Shown: positions 1 to 4,901, numbered from the stretch's first letter. The stretch: 5,019 nt of DNA from Thermococci archaeon (GCA_003663695.1 QMUB01000115.1:1-5019), one strand, 5' to 3'. The notes: a model not told the origin generated them from the letters alone. A program made the numbers and translations.

Positions 1-468
1 ATACTCCAGCAACTCAATAAAGCCCTCGAGCCATACGATTTGCACTTTGGTTACAGAGTAGTTGATGAGATTGCTTTATTCTTCAAGAATGCTAAGGAGA
101 GCTGGAGAGCAGGGATAGTAGCGTTTGAAAATAATAACGATGAAAATAACATTAACAATGAAATCTTCGACCTTGTGCTCCTTATGAAAATCCTTCCAAA
201 GTTCCATGGCAACAGGAAGAAACTTGAGAAACCTCTGCTGATGTTTCTTAAAATGACAAAGGAAGGAAAACTTGATGAAAACAAAGCCAAGAAGAAAAGT
301 GATGAGTTATGGAAGGAGATTTTTGGAGAGGAAACCCTGAGCAGCAGAGCGGAAACCATTGTTAAAGAGCTAGAAAACACCGAAAACTACACATACAAGT
401 ACACTGCCAAAAAAGTCCTCCGCATGCTCCGCCAGCTCTACGAAATCGGCTTTGCAAGTTTTAGTTGA
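1..468 (+). CDS. McrB-like AAA+ ATPase, C-terminal part (5' end outside window)
   Basis: The reading frame is open from the first base, so this is the last 155 codons of a longer gene; the TTG at 40 is internal, not a start. Visible residues 14-24 (LHFGYRVVDEI) and 57-75 (FDLVLLMKILPKFHGNRKKL) match the region after the AAA+ core in McrB-type ATPases, where a GYRVxDEI block and a KxLPKxHGxRxxL block recur. The end (KVLRMLRQLYEIGFASFS) also resembles the short C-terminal helix and strand of that family. McrB proteins are GTP/ATP-driven motor subunits of modified-DNA restriction systems, working with a nuclease partner such as McrC; a partner would have to lie to the left, since tbp follows on the other strand. 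Walker motifs are outside the window, so activity cannot be judged. Residues 43-54 form an Asn/Glu-rich insert. The family call rests on these motifs alone. Confidence 0.78.
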   Translation: MLQQLNKALEPYDLHFGYRVVDEIALFFKNAKESWRAGIVAFENNNDENNINNEIFDLVLLMKILPKFHGNRKKLEKPLLMFLKMTKEGKLDENKAKKKSDELWKEIFGEETLSSRAETIVKELENTENYTYKYTAKKVLRMLRQLYEIGFASFS

Positions 469-480
469 TTTCTTTTCAAA
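469..480 (+). terminator. T-rich tract after the McrB-like gene
   Basis: Directly after the TGA stop the + strand reads TTTCTTTTC. Archaeal RNA polymerase can terminate on short U-rich tracts without a hairpin, so this may end the McrB-like transcript before it runs antisense into tbp. The gap between the two convergent stops is only 42 bases. The tract is short and the call is weak. Confidence 0.35.
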
Positions 481-510
481 ATTTCAGAATAGAAGTTGAT
501 GGAGAAAGGA

Positions 511-1077
511 TCAGAAGTAGCTCTCCGTTAAACCATACTTCTCAAGCTCATGGAGCAGCTTTTTGACAGCTTCCCATGCATCATGCTCACTCTTAGCACC
601 GCTGCAAACGATTTTACCTGATGTGAAGAGGAGTATAACCGCCCTTGGATCTTTCACTCTATAAATAACGCCGGGGAACTGCTCGGGTTCGTATTCACAG
701 TTGGGCAGGGCGAGGGCAACTGCATCGAGGTTAAACTCCATACCAATGTCACCGCTGAAAACCATGTTTTGTATATCAATTTGCGGGGCGCGGTGGAACT
801 TCGTTCCAATCTTTGAGAGCATCTCTACAAGCTTTGAAACAGCACCTTCGATATCTTCAACACTTTTGGCACCGGTTACAACGAGTTTCCCGGAGCTGAA
901 TACAAGAAGTGCTACCTTCGGCTCATCCAAACGGCATATGATTCCCGGAAATTCCTCGGGATTGTACTTGGAATTGGGGCAAATCTCAATTACTTTTTCC
1001 AAATCCAAAGAAGCAAACAGATCAACGGAAGCCACGATATTTTCAATCCTGAGTTTTACATTGCTCATATCAACCAT
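511..1077 (-). CDS. tbp: TATA-box-binding protein (archaeal TBP)
   Basis: TBP binds the TATA box and, with TFB, recruits RNA polymerase to archaeal promoters. The 188-residue protein is two direct repeats offset by 91 residues. Matching pairs are [16 protein letters not shown] (N13 and N104, the minor-groove Asn pair), [20 protein letters not shown] (intercalating F43 and F134) and [30 protein letters not shown] (F60 and F151). The length fits archaeal TBPs of about 180-200 residues. The ATG at 1077 is chosen because GGGGGTG (1089-1083) sits 5 bases before it and MVDMS is the usual Thermococcales start; the alternative Met4 has no better site. The protein ends KYGLTESYF, without the run of glutamates I recall at the C-terminus of Pyrococcus and Thermococcus TBPs. 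It is divergent from the DUF356-like gene and convergent with the McrB-like gene, so probably monocistronic. Confidence 0.98.
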   Translation of the reverse strand: MVDMSNVKLRIENIVASVDLFASLDLEKVIEICPNSKYNPEEFPGIICRLDEPKVALLVFSSGKLVVTGAKSVEDIEGAVSKLVEMLSKIGTKFHRAPQIDIQNMVFSGDIGMEFNLDAVALALPNCEYEPEQFPGVIYRVKDPRAVILLFTSGKIVCSGAKSEHDAWEAVKKLLHELEKYGLTESYF

Positions 1078-1082
1078 AATTA

Positions 1083-1120
1083 CACCCCCGATTAGTGGGT
1101 TTAAAAACCCCTTTTTATAT
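1083..1120 (-). promoter_or_regulatory. tbp promoter and ribosome binding site
   Basis: On the minus strand ATATAAAAAG occupies 1120-1111, about 39 bases before the tbp ATG. A start of transcription some 26 bases downstream would fall near 1090, leaving a leader of about 12 bases that begins just before the Shine-Dalgarno GGGGGTG (1089-1083). A second AT-rich block, 1141-1131 (AAATTTAAAAAGC on this strand), is an alternative TATA box giving a leader of about 30 bases. The sequence does not decide between them. Confidence 0.55.
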
Positions 1121-1130
1121 CCTCACTCAG

Positions 1131-1190
1131 GCTTTTTAAATTTAACCATGGAATATGTTTAAAAGTCCGCTGCCAATGTTAAAGGGGTGA
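1131..1190 (+). promoter_or_regulatory. Promoter and ribosome binding site of the DUF356-like gene
   Basis: Two TATA-like boxes lie ahead of the gene: CTTTTTAAAT (1132-1141), predicting a start near 1163 and a leader of about 33 bases, and TTTAAAAG (1158-1165), predicting a start near 1188, which would cut into the Shine-Dalgarno. The first is therefore preferred. The Shine-Dalgarno GGGGTGA (1184-1190) is 5 bases before the ATG at 1196 and decides the start codon. The first TATA block overlaps sequence that could also serve tbp on the other strand. Confidence 0.5.
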
Positions 1191-1195
1191 GCGGT

Positions 1196-1570
1196 ATGAA
1201 AAACACGATGGTTTTGGTGAGGACGGATAGCTTTGACAAGGCAATGATAGCCCTCGCAGATCTCACGAGATATGGAGGCATGAAGATACTTGGAGTCCCA
1301 AAAATAATCTCTCCTGCTCTCTCGGATTGGGCTTTTGAAAAAATCGTTGGTGAGAAACCCAAGAAAACCTACAGAGCTCATGTGGTGGCTCAAATTGACC
1401 TCCCCCCCTCCAAGGCTATAGGGAGACTCAGGGAGATTCATCCCCCCGCGCATATCATAGTCATTCCCCCCAATAGCAATGTTAATGAAGAGCTCATGAA
1501 AATGTGGGGAACCTTAGAGAAGCTCAGGGGATTTCACAAACCAAAAGAGACAAAGAGCGAGGAAGAATGA
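1196..1570 (+). CDS. Small conserved archaeal protein, probably DUF356 family
   Basis: A 124-residue protein of unknown function. It opens with a hydrophobic strand (MVLVRTD, 5-11), followed by an amphipathic helix (SFDKAMIALADLTRYGG) and a KILGVPKIISP segment (30-40). The second half has a strand (AHVVAQIDLP) and HIIVIPPNS (87-94), which suggests a compact alpha/beta domain; the tail (KPKETKSEEE) is charged and likely disordered. No signal peptide or membrane segment is visible. Length and the N-terminal pattern fit my memory of the DUF356 family of euryarchaeal proteins, but this needs a profile search. The ATG at 1196 is preferred to the in-frame GTG at 1187 because GGGGTGA at 1184-1190 is ideally spaced for the ATG and overlaps the GTG. 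Proximity to tbp and mbf1 hints at a role in information processing, by context only. Three Pro-Pro pairs (70-71, 83-84, 91-92) are all encoded CCC CCC. Confidence 0.75.
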   Translation: MKNTMVLVRTDSFDKAMIALADLTRYGGMKILGVPKIISPALSDWAFEKIVGEKPKKTYRAHVVAQIDLPPSKAIGRLREIHPPAHIIVIPPNSNVNEELMKMWGTLEKLRGFHKPKETKSEEE

Positions 1571-1577
1571 TCACTTA

Positions 1578-2108
1578 TTACTTCTTCCTCTTCTTAATTT
1601 TGATATTGGCTATATCGCCCAGCGTTGGCTCGTAATCCTTGGGTATCTTTGCCTTCTCCCTCGGAGCTTCCTCAATGCGCTCTATAAGTGTTATCTTGAA
1701 ATACCGTTCAAGCTTTTTTGCCTCGTCGATGGTGGGCATGTACTCTCCATGGGCTATTCTCCTGAGGAGATTCGTTGATAGACCGACCTTGTGGGAGAGT
1801 TCCTCATAACTGAGCCCGCTCCTCTGTATAGCACTTCTCACCCTCTCCGCATAGTCCTCCACGATTTCCTCTTCAGGGCGCTCCCTCCTTGGTCTCGCAG
1901 CCCTTTGAGGTCTAGATGGTATTGATCTTGGTCTCGCAGCCCGTCCGGTTGGCATTGGGCTCCATGTACCGGGCTTTTTCTTTGAGTACTTGGCATAGCA
2001 GCTGTTGCAGACCAAAAGCTCTGCTCCCTCTATTTTTATGACGTGTCCGGGCCCTCTTATTTGAGCACCGCAGATTTCACAGATTCTCTTTCCTCCAGGC
2101 TTTGGCAT
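1578..2108 (-). CDS. mbf1: Archaeal multiprotein bridging factor 1 (zinc ribbon plus HTH)
   Basis: A 176-residue protein with the archaeal MBF1 layout. Residues 10-37 form a zinc ribbon with C10-x2-C13 and C34-x2-C37. Residues 54-78 are an Arg/Pro-rich linker, probably disordered and able to contact nucleic acid. Residues about 86-143 are an XRE/Cro-type helix-turn-helix (AERVRSAIQRSGLSYEELSH and KVGLSTNLLRRIAHGEYMPT), and the end (NIKIKKRKK) is lysine-rich. Eukaryotic MBF1 bridges TBP and activators; work on archaeal MBF1 has instead pointed to ribosome association, so the bridging role is not assured here, although tbp lies two genes away. The ATG at 2108 is chosen over the in-frame GTG at 2117 because GGGTGA lies 5 bases before the ATG and overlaps the GTG. 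The stop is 7 bases from the convergent DUF356-like stop. Identity is firm; mechanism is inferred. Confidence 0.95.
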   Translation of the reverse strand: MPKPGGKRICEICGAQIRGPGHVIKIEGAELLVCNSCYAKYSKKKPGTWSPMPTGRAARPRSIPSRPQRAARPRRERPEEEIVEDYAERVRSAIQRSGLSYEELSHKVGLSTNLLRRIAHGEYMPTIDEAKKLERYFKITLIERIEEAPREKAKIPKDYEPTLGDIANIKIKKRKK

Positions 2109-2112
2109 TCCT

Positions 2113-2157
2113 ATCACCCTCTTTGTTTAATTGTAAGTAGTCCTCAGAATTAAAAAG
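2113..2157 (-). promoter_or_regulatory. mbf1 promoter and ribosome binding site
   Basis: The minus strand carries CTTTTTAAT at 2157-2149, preceded by AAG, a common Thermococcales TATA context. A transcription start about 26 bases downstream would be near 2126, giving a leader of about 18 bases that contains the Shine-Dalgarno GAGGGTGAT. The box is about 45 bases ahead of the ATG. Confidence 0.55.
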
Positions 2158-2181
2158 CTTGTTTATCCTAAAGGCTAAGGA

Positions 2182-2190
2182 TTTATAAAT
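2182..2190 (+). promoter_or_regulatory. TATA box of the GNAT gene (leaderless arrangement)
   Basis: TTTATAAAT is a near-perfect archaeal TATA box. Its centre is 29 bases before the ATG at 2215, so transcription should begin at or within a few bases of the start codon. There is no Shine-Dalgarno between them (the sequence before the ATG is GAATGTAATTTCGT). This predicts a leaderless or almost leaderless mRNA, unlike the neighbouring genes, which all have GGTGA-like sites. Confidence 0.7.
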
Positions 2191-2214
2191 CCTCGCCTGC
2201 GAATGTAATTTCGT

Positions 2215-2682
2215 ATGAGGGTGAAAATTGAGAAGCTCAAGGAATGGAATGAAGAGGTCCTCAACAGGCTCGTGGAGATATACATGGAGGGTTATGCGGG
2301 ACTGAGAGAATACGGCGGGGAGAGCGTGCCCTATGCACGCCGGTATCTTCGGTGGTGCTGGGGAAGAATGAAAGATGGCTTTTTCGTTGCCCGTTTGGAT
2401 GATGAAATAGTGGGCTTTGCCGTATGTTCAAGGAAGTGGCACCATAAGTTCCTAAATGAAAAAGTTGGATACATAGGGGAATTTGTAATCGATAAGGCAT
2501 ATCAGGGGCACCACATAGGAGGCGCCCTAATGAAGGCATGTCTGGAATATCTGAAAGGCTGCAAAAAGATAGTCCTTGAAGTTGGAGAGAAGAATGAGAA
2601 TGCCATAAAATTCTACGAGCGCTGGGGATTCAAAAAAATCGGGAAGCAGGAAAACTGGATAATCATGCTCAGAGAGGATTGA
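2215..2682 (+). CDS. GNAT-family N-acetyltransferase
   Basis: A 155-residue protein of the usual single-domain GNAT length. It probably transfers an acetyl group from acetyl-CoA to an amine or a protein N-terminus; the substrate cannot be read from the sequence. The fold is visible in order: an N-terminal strand and helix (VKIEKLKEWNEEVLNRLVEI), central strands (FFVARLDDEIVGFAVC, 57-71), motif A (IGEFVIDKAYQGHHIGGALM, 87-106), motif B strand (KIVLEVGEKNENAIKFYERW, 118-137) and the terminal GFKKIG (138-143). In motif A the acyl-CoA loop Q/R-x-x-G-x-G/A reads Q97-G-H-H100-I-G102, so the first glycine is His. N127, Y134 and G138-F139 are the customary C-terminal residues. The ATG at 2215 is supported by TATA spacing rather than a Shine-Dalgarno. 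The stop codon lies inside a 7-bp inverted repeat shared with the purA upstream region. It is probably transcribed alone, since purA has its own TATA box. Confidence 0.9.
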   Translation: MRVKIEKLKEWNEEVLNRLVEIYMEGYAGLREYGGESVPYARRYLRWCWGRMKDGFFVARLDDEIVGFAVCSRKWHHKFLNEKVGYIGEFVIDKAYQGHHIGGALMKACLEYLKGCKKIVLEVGEKNENAIKFYERWGFKKIGKQENWIIMLRED

Positions 2683-2697
2683 CATTTTTTTGTCAAT
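2678..2697. repeat. Perfect 7-bp inverted repeat at the GNAT stop / purA upstream
   Basis: ATTGACA (2678-2684) and TGTCAAT (2691-2697) are exact reverse complements separated by six T. The left arm contains the GNAT stop codon. It could be a hairpin terminator for the GNAT transcript, followed by TTTT, or a protein-binding operator just upstream of the purA TATA box at 2713. The A+T-rich stem would be weak at high growth temperature, which slightly favours DNA recognition over RNA folding. Confidence 0.55.
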
Positions 2698-2712
2698 TTT
2701 AAACCATAATCA

Positions 2713-2758
2713 TTTTAAAGGTGACACCTACATACCTATGGATAAGTCCTCTGGGTGA
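2713..2758 (+). promoter_or_regulatory. purA promoter with overlapping palindrome and ribosome binding site
   Basis: TTTTAAAG (2713-2720) is the TATA box; a start about 26 bases on would be near 2742, leaving a leader of about 23 bases with the Shine-Dalgarno GGGTGA (2753-2758), 7 bases before the ATG at 2766. An 11-base palindrome, AGGTG-A-CACCT (2719-2729), begins inside the TATA box. It is where an archaeal repressor would block TFB or polymerase, so it is a reasonable operator candidate. No regulator is identified. Confidence 0.5.
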
Positions 2759-2765
2759 AGATGAA

Positions 2766-3785
2766 ATGCCAAGCTACATAGTTGTAGGCGGTCAATGGGG
2801 AGATGAAGGTAAAGGTTCTATAATCGCTTATCTGGCTCAAAAGGATAAACCCGAGGTAATAGCCAGGGGTGGCGTGGGAACAAATGCAGGACACAGCGTT
2901 TATATAAATGGGGTTAAATATGCAGTAAGGCAGCTCCCAACGGGTTTCATGCAAACAAAGGCGAGGCTTTTGGTGGGAGCTGGCGTTTTAGTGGATCCTG
3001 AAGTATTTTTCCATGAACTGGAGCATTTAAAACCCTTCAATGTTGAGAAGAGAGTAGGCATTGACTACAGGTGCACAATCATAGAGCCCGGGCACAGGGA
3101 ACTCGATAGAACCAATGCTTACCTGCACGGGAAGATAGGAACCACGGGAAGCGGTTGCGGTCCAGCAAATGCGGATAGGGTTATGAGGAAGGCCAGACAG
3201 GCAAAGGACCTCAAAGAGCTTGAACCATATCTAACGGACGTTGCCCAGGAGGTTAACGACGCTTTAGATGAAGGAAAACTCATCCTCATTGAGGGAACTC
3301 AAGGCTTTGGATTAAGTCTCTATTATGGTTCATATCCTTATGTTACATCAAAGGATACGAGCGCTTCAGCAATAGCGAGCGATGTGGGCGTTGGACCGAC
3401 AAGAGTTGATGACGTGATTGTGGTCTTCAAGAGCTTCCCAACGCGCGTTGGTGCGGGCCCATTCCCAACGGAGATGAGCGAGGAAGAAGCGGATAGAATG
3501 GGACTTGTGGAGTATGGAACCGTCACGGGGAGGCGTAGGCGTGTCGGCTGGTTTGACTATGAATTTGCCAAATACTCGGCGAGGGTCAACGGTGCCACAG
3601 TGCTCGCGATAACGATGCTCGACAAGTACGACAAGGATGCATTTGGAGTCAACGACTTTGAAAAGCTCCCTCAAAGGGCTAAAGAATTTATATGGGAAAT
3701 TGAGGAGCGCGTGGGTGTTCCCGTTGGGCTCATAAAGACGGGTCCAGAGATGGAGCATATAATCGATTTGAGAGAGAACATTTGA
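2766..3785 (+). CDS. purA: Adenylosuccinate synthetase, short archaeal form
   Basis: This enzyme joins IMP and aspartate using GTP to give adenylosuccinate, the first committed step to AMP, in the cytoplasm. The 339 residues match the short archaeal form (the Pyrococcus enzyme is about this size) rather than the roughly 430 of bacterial PurA. Motifs in order: the GTP-binding P-loop GQWGDEGKG (9-17) with catalytic D13; NAGHSV (40-45) with catalytic H43; [17 protein letters not shown] (125-141), IMP binding; [20 protein letters not shown] (176-195); and [11 protein letters not shown] (254-264), the aspartate-binding loop. All key residues are present, so the enzyme should be active. The ATG at 2766 is used because GGGTGA lies 7 bases upstream and the P-loop then starts at the usual residue; an in-frame GTG at 2721 would add 15 residues but lies upstream of the predicted transcription start. 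The companion gene purB is not in the window. Confidence 0.98.
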   Translation: MPSYIVVGGQWGDEGKGSIIAYLAQKDKPEVIARGGVGTNAGHSVYINGVKYAVRQLPTGFMQTKARLLVGAGVLVDPEVFFHELEHLKPFNVEKRVGIDYRCTIIEPGHRELDRTNAYLHGKIGTTGSGCGPANADRVMRKARQAKDLKELEPYLTDVAQEVNDALDEGKLILIEGTQGFGLSLYYGSYPYVTSKDTSASAIASDVGVGPTRVDDVIVVFKSFPTRVGAGPFPTEMSEEEADRMGLVEYGTVTGRRRRVGWFDYEFAKYSARVNGATVLAITMLDKYDKDAFGVNDFEKLPQRAKEFIWEIEERVGVPVGLIKTGPEMEHIIDLRENI

Positions 3786-3818
3786 TTTCCCTTCTCCCCA
3801 TTCAATTATTCAAAAAGC

Positions 3819-3826
3819 TTTTATTT
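3819..3826 (+). promoter_or_regulatory. TATA box of tRNA-Arg
   Basis: TTTTATTT sits within CAAAAAGCTTTTATTTTGG (3811-3829), a typical A-rich BRE plus TATA context for this order. Its centre is 26-27 bases before base 1 of the mature tRNA (3849). Archaeal transcription starts about that distance downstream, so the primary transcript should begin at, or within a few bases of, the mature 5' end. Confidence 0.65.
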
Positions 3827-3848
3827 TGGGGTAGCTAGTTAGTAGCGA

Positions 3849-3926
3849 GGGCCCGTGGCTTAGTATGGATAGAGCGTCGCCCTCCGGAGGCGAAGGTCGC
3901 GGGTTCAAATCCCGCCGGGCCCGCCA
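3849..3926 (+). tRNA. trnR: tRNA-Arg, anticodon CCG, with encoded CCA
   Basis: A complete, intron-less cloverleaf. The acceptor stem GGGCCCG (3849-3855) pairs fully with CGGGCCC (3916-3922), followed by discriminator G3923 and encoded CCA (3924-3926). The D stem is GCTT/GAGC (3858-3861 with 3872-3875) and the loop contains the conserved GG. The anticodon stem TCGCC/GGCGA (3877-3881 with 3889-3893) is perfect. The 7-base loop CTCCGGA places CCG at 3884-3886 after T33, so the tRNA reads the CGG arginine codon. The variable loop is 5 bases (AGGTC) and the T arm is GCGGG-TTCAAAT-CCCGC (3899-3915). The high G+C of the stems is normal for a hyperthermophile. I see no BHB intron motif or split. Confidence 0.98.
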
Positions 3927-4106
3927 TTCGCTCTTTTAAAAGCCCAATTTCCATTAACTTCTCCCTACCAAGCCGGTTGAATAATTTAGAGCCTCATACA
4001 AACCCTCGAATACTTCTCTGCCAAAACTAGTATAACTCTTGCAAGAGGAACGATTGATATGATAGTTTTCGTAGCCATTCAAGCCTCTTATGCTCTAGTT
4101 ATGGAA
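3927..4106. other. Gap without a confident gene between tRNA-Arg and the KaiC-like gene
   Basis: Directly after the tRNA lies the palindrome CTTTTAAAAG (3933-3942), whose T-run may end the tRNA transcript or act as a TATA element. The rest is A+T-rich and has no complete gene with a ribosome binding site. Two short open stretches read like protein: + strand 3990-4121 (44 codons, ending VMEFIKSF) and - strand 4078-3986 (30 codons starting MATKTIISIV). Neither is long enough to exclude chance. tRNA 3' flanks are frequent integration sites, so a decayed gene here is possible, but there is no repeat of the tRNA 3' end nearby to mark one. Confidence 0.4.
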
Positions 4107-4154
4107 TTTATAAAAAGCTTTTAATAATTTAAGGAAAACATTCAATTTGGTGGG
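4107..4154 (+). promoter_or_regulatory. Promoter and ribosome binding site of the KaiC-like gene
   Basis: TTTATAAA (4107-4114) is the best TATA box; it predicts a start near 4136 and a leader of about 25 bases. An overlapping second box, CTTTTAATA (4118-4126) in an AAAAAGC context, would start transcription near 4149, in the Shine-Dalgarno, so it is less likely. GGTGG (4149-4153) lies 7 bases before the ATG at 4161 and selects it over the in-frame TTG at 4155. Confidence 0.55.
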
Positions 4155-4160
4155 TTGATT

Positions 4161-4901
4161 ATGAACGTGGTGCGAACGGGATTAAAGGATGTAGATGCTG
4201 CGTTAGGGGGAGGGGTTGTTGATAGAGGGAACTTGTTGATAGCGTATGATAGAAGGTCTCTAGGCTGGATATTAGGCTTAAGAATATTTAAAGCTTTAAT
4301 AGAAAATGGTGCGATTGGAGTTGTTCTTAACACCGTGTTGCCTGTTTCAAAACTTGAATTAAGATTAGAGCGTGCAGGAGTGGATCTCCACAAGACTGGG
4401 GAGGAAGGAAAGCTTTATGTTATTGATCTCTTTGGTTCCAAATATGAGATTTATTCTAAAGAGCCGTACATTTTTCAAATACAAGATTGGAGCGATGAAA
4501 CAGGTCTCGCAAAATTGATCAATTTGTACCGTGAATTAAGTTCGAGGATTTCTAAGGATGCATTAGTTGCGGGCCTCATAACCACTATGGAAGGAACGTA
4601 TCATGAGTTTGGTGAGAGAATGATGAACAGGATAGTCCGAGCATCTATTGCGAGTTTTGAGAGGGAACCTTTAAGCGATCTTAGGATTATTACGATCTCA
4701 CTCTTGAATAAGGAGGCGGTCCCGGATTACATTAATGCTTGGCTTTTCAGTCTAAATGATCAGGTCATCGAGTTAATTTCACACGTAAGTTCTATGGGCA
4801 TGGAGGAGACTATTTTAGTTCCTAAATCCGTGCTTCCGGGCTTCACACCCTGCCATTACAGGGTTGTGCTCTCAAAAGAGCAGTTCATTAAACTATTTTG
4901 A
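4161..4901 (+). CDS. KaiC/RecA-like protein with degenerate P-loop (probable pseudo-ATPase)
   Basis: A 246-residue protein that opens like a KaiC/RadA-type RecA domain: RTGLKDVDAALGGGVVDRGN (5-24) matches the family's RTGxxxLDxxLGGGxxxGx entry. The P-loop position follows exactly in register, but I27-L40 reads IAYDRRSLGWILGL where active members have a G-x-x-G-S-G-K-T-x-L pattern: the Lys and Thr are G35 and W36, and the loop glycines are lost. The Walker B region (about 133-143, DALVAGLITTM) also lacks the usual strand-end Asp. Binding or hydrolysis of ATP is therefore unlikely, and a structural or regulatory role is inferred. Thermococcales carry many such proteins, some filed as DUF257 or inactivated KaiC-like; I cannot choose between those labels. 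No membrane segment or signal peptide is seen. The frame is intact, with its own promoter and terminator, so it is not an obvious pseudogene. TTA leucine codons seem more frequent than in purA. Confidence 0.75.
   Translation: MNVVRTGLKDVDAALGGGVVDRGNLLIAYDRRSLGWILGLRIFKALIENGAIGVVLNTVLPVSKLELRLERAGVDLHKTGEEGKLYVIDLFGSKYEIYSKEPYIFQIQDWSDETGLAKLINLYRELSSRISKDALVAGLITTMEGTYHEFGERMMNRIVRASIASFEREPLSDLRIITISLLNKEAVPDYINAWLFSLNDQVIELISHVSSMGMEETILVPKSVLPGFTPCHYRVVLSKEQFIKLF

Noticed and set aside
299..341. C/D box sRNA candidate (GTGATGA then CTGA)
   Set aside because: The boxes fall inside the McrB-like coding frame, there is no terminal stem, and no D'/C' pair lies between them.
701..1162. 153-codon plus-strand open frame antisense to tbp
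   Set aside because: It is fully overlapped by the certain tbp gene and has a Ser/Thr-rich composition typical of antisense shadows.
2721..2765. GTG at 2721 as the purA start, adding 15 residues
   Set aside because: It lies upstream of the predicted transcription start, has no ribosome binding site, and the added residues are not part of the PurA family; the ATG at 2766 has GGGTGA at 7 bases.
2761..2781. Out-of-frame ATG at 2761 giving a 6-codon ORF overlapping the purA start
   Set aside because: It is only 2 bases from the Shine-Dalgarno, too close for initiation, and is probably incidental.
3366..3758. 130-codon minus-strand open frame inside purA
   Set aside because: It is a shadow of the purA coding sequence, with composition unlike a protein family and no promoter or ribosome binding site.
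3933..3942. CTTTTAAAAG after the tRNA as a promoter for a separate small RNA or gene
   Set aside because: No structured RNA or coding frame with a ribosome binding site follows within a suitable distance; a tRNA terminator role is at least as likely.
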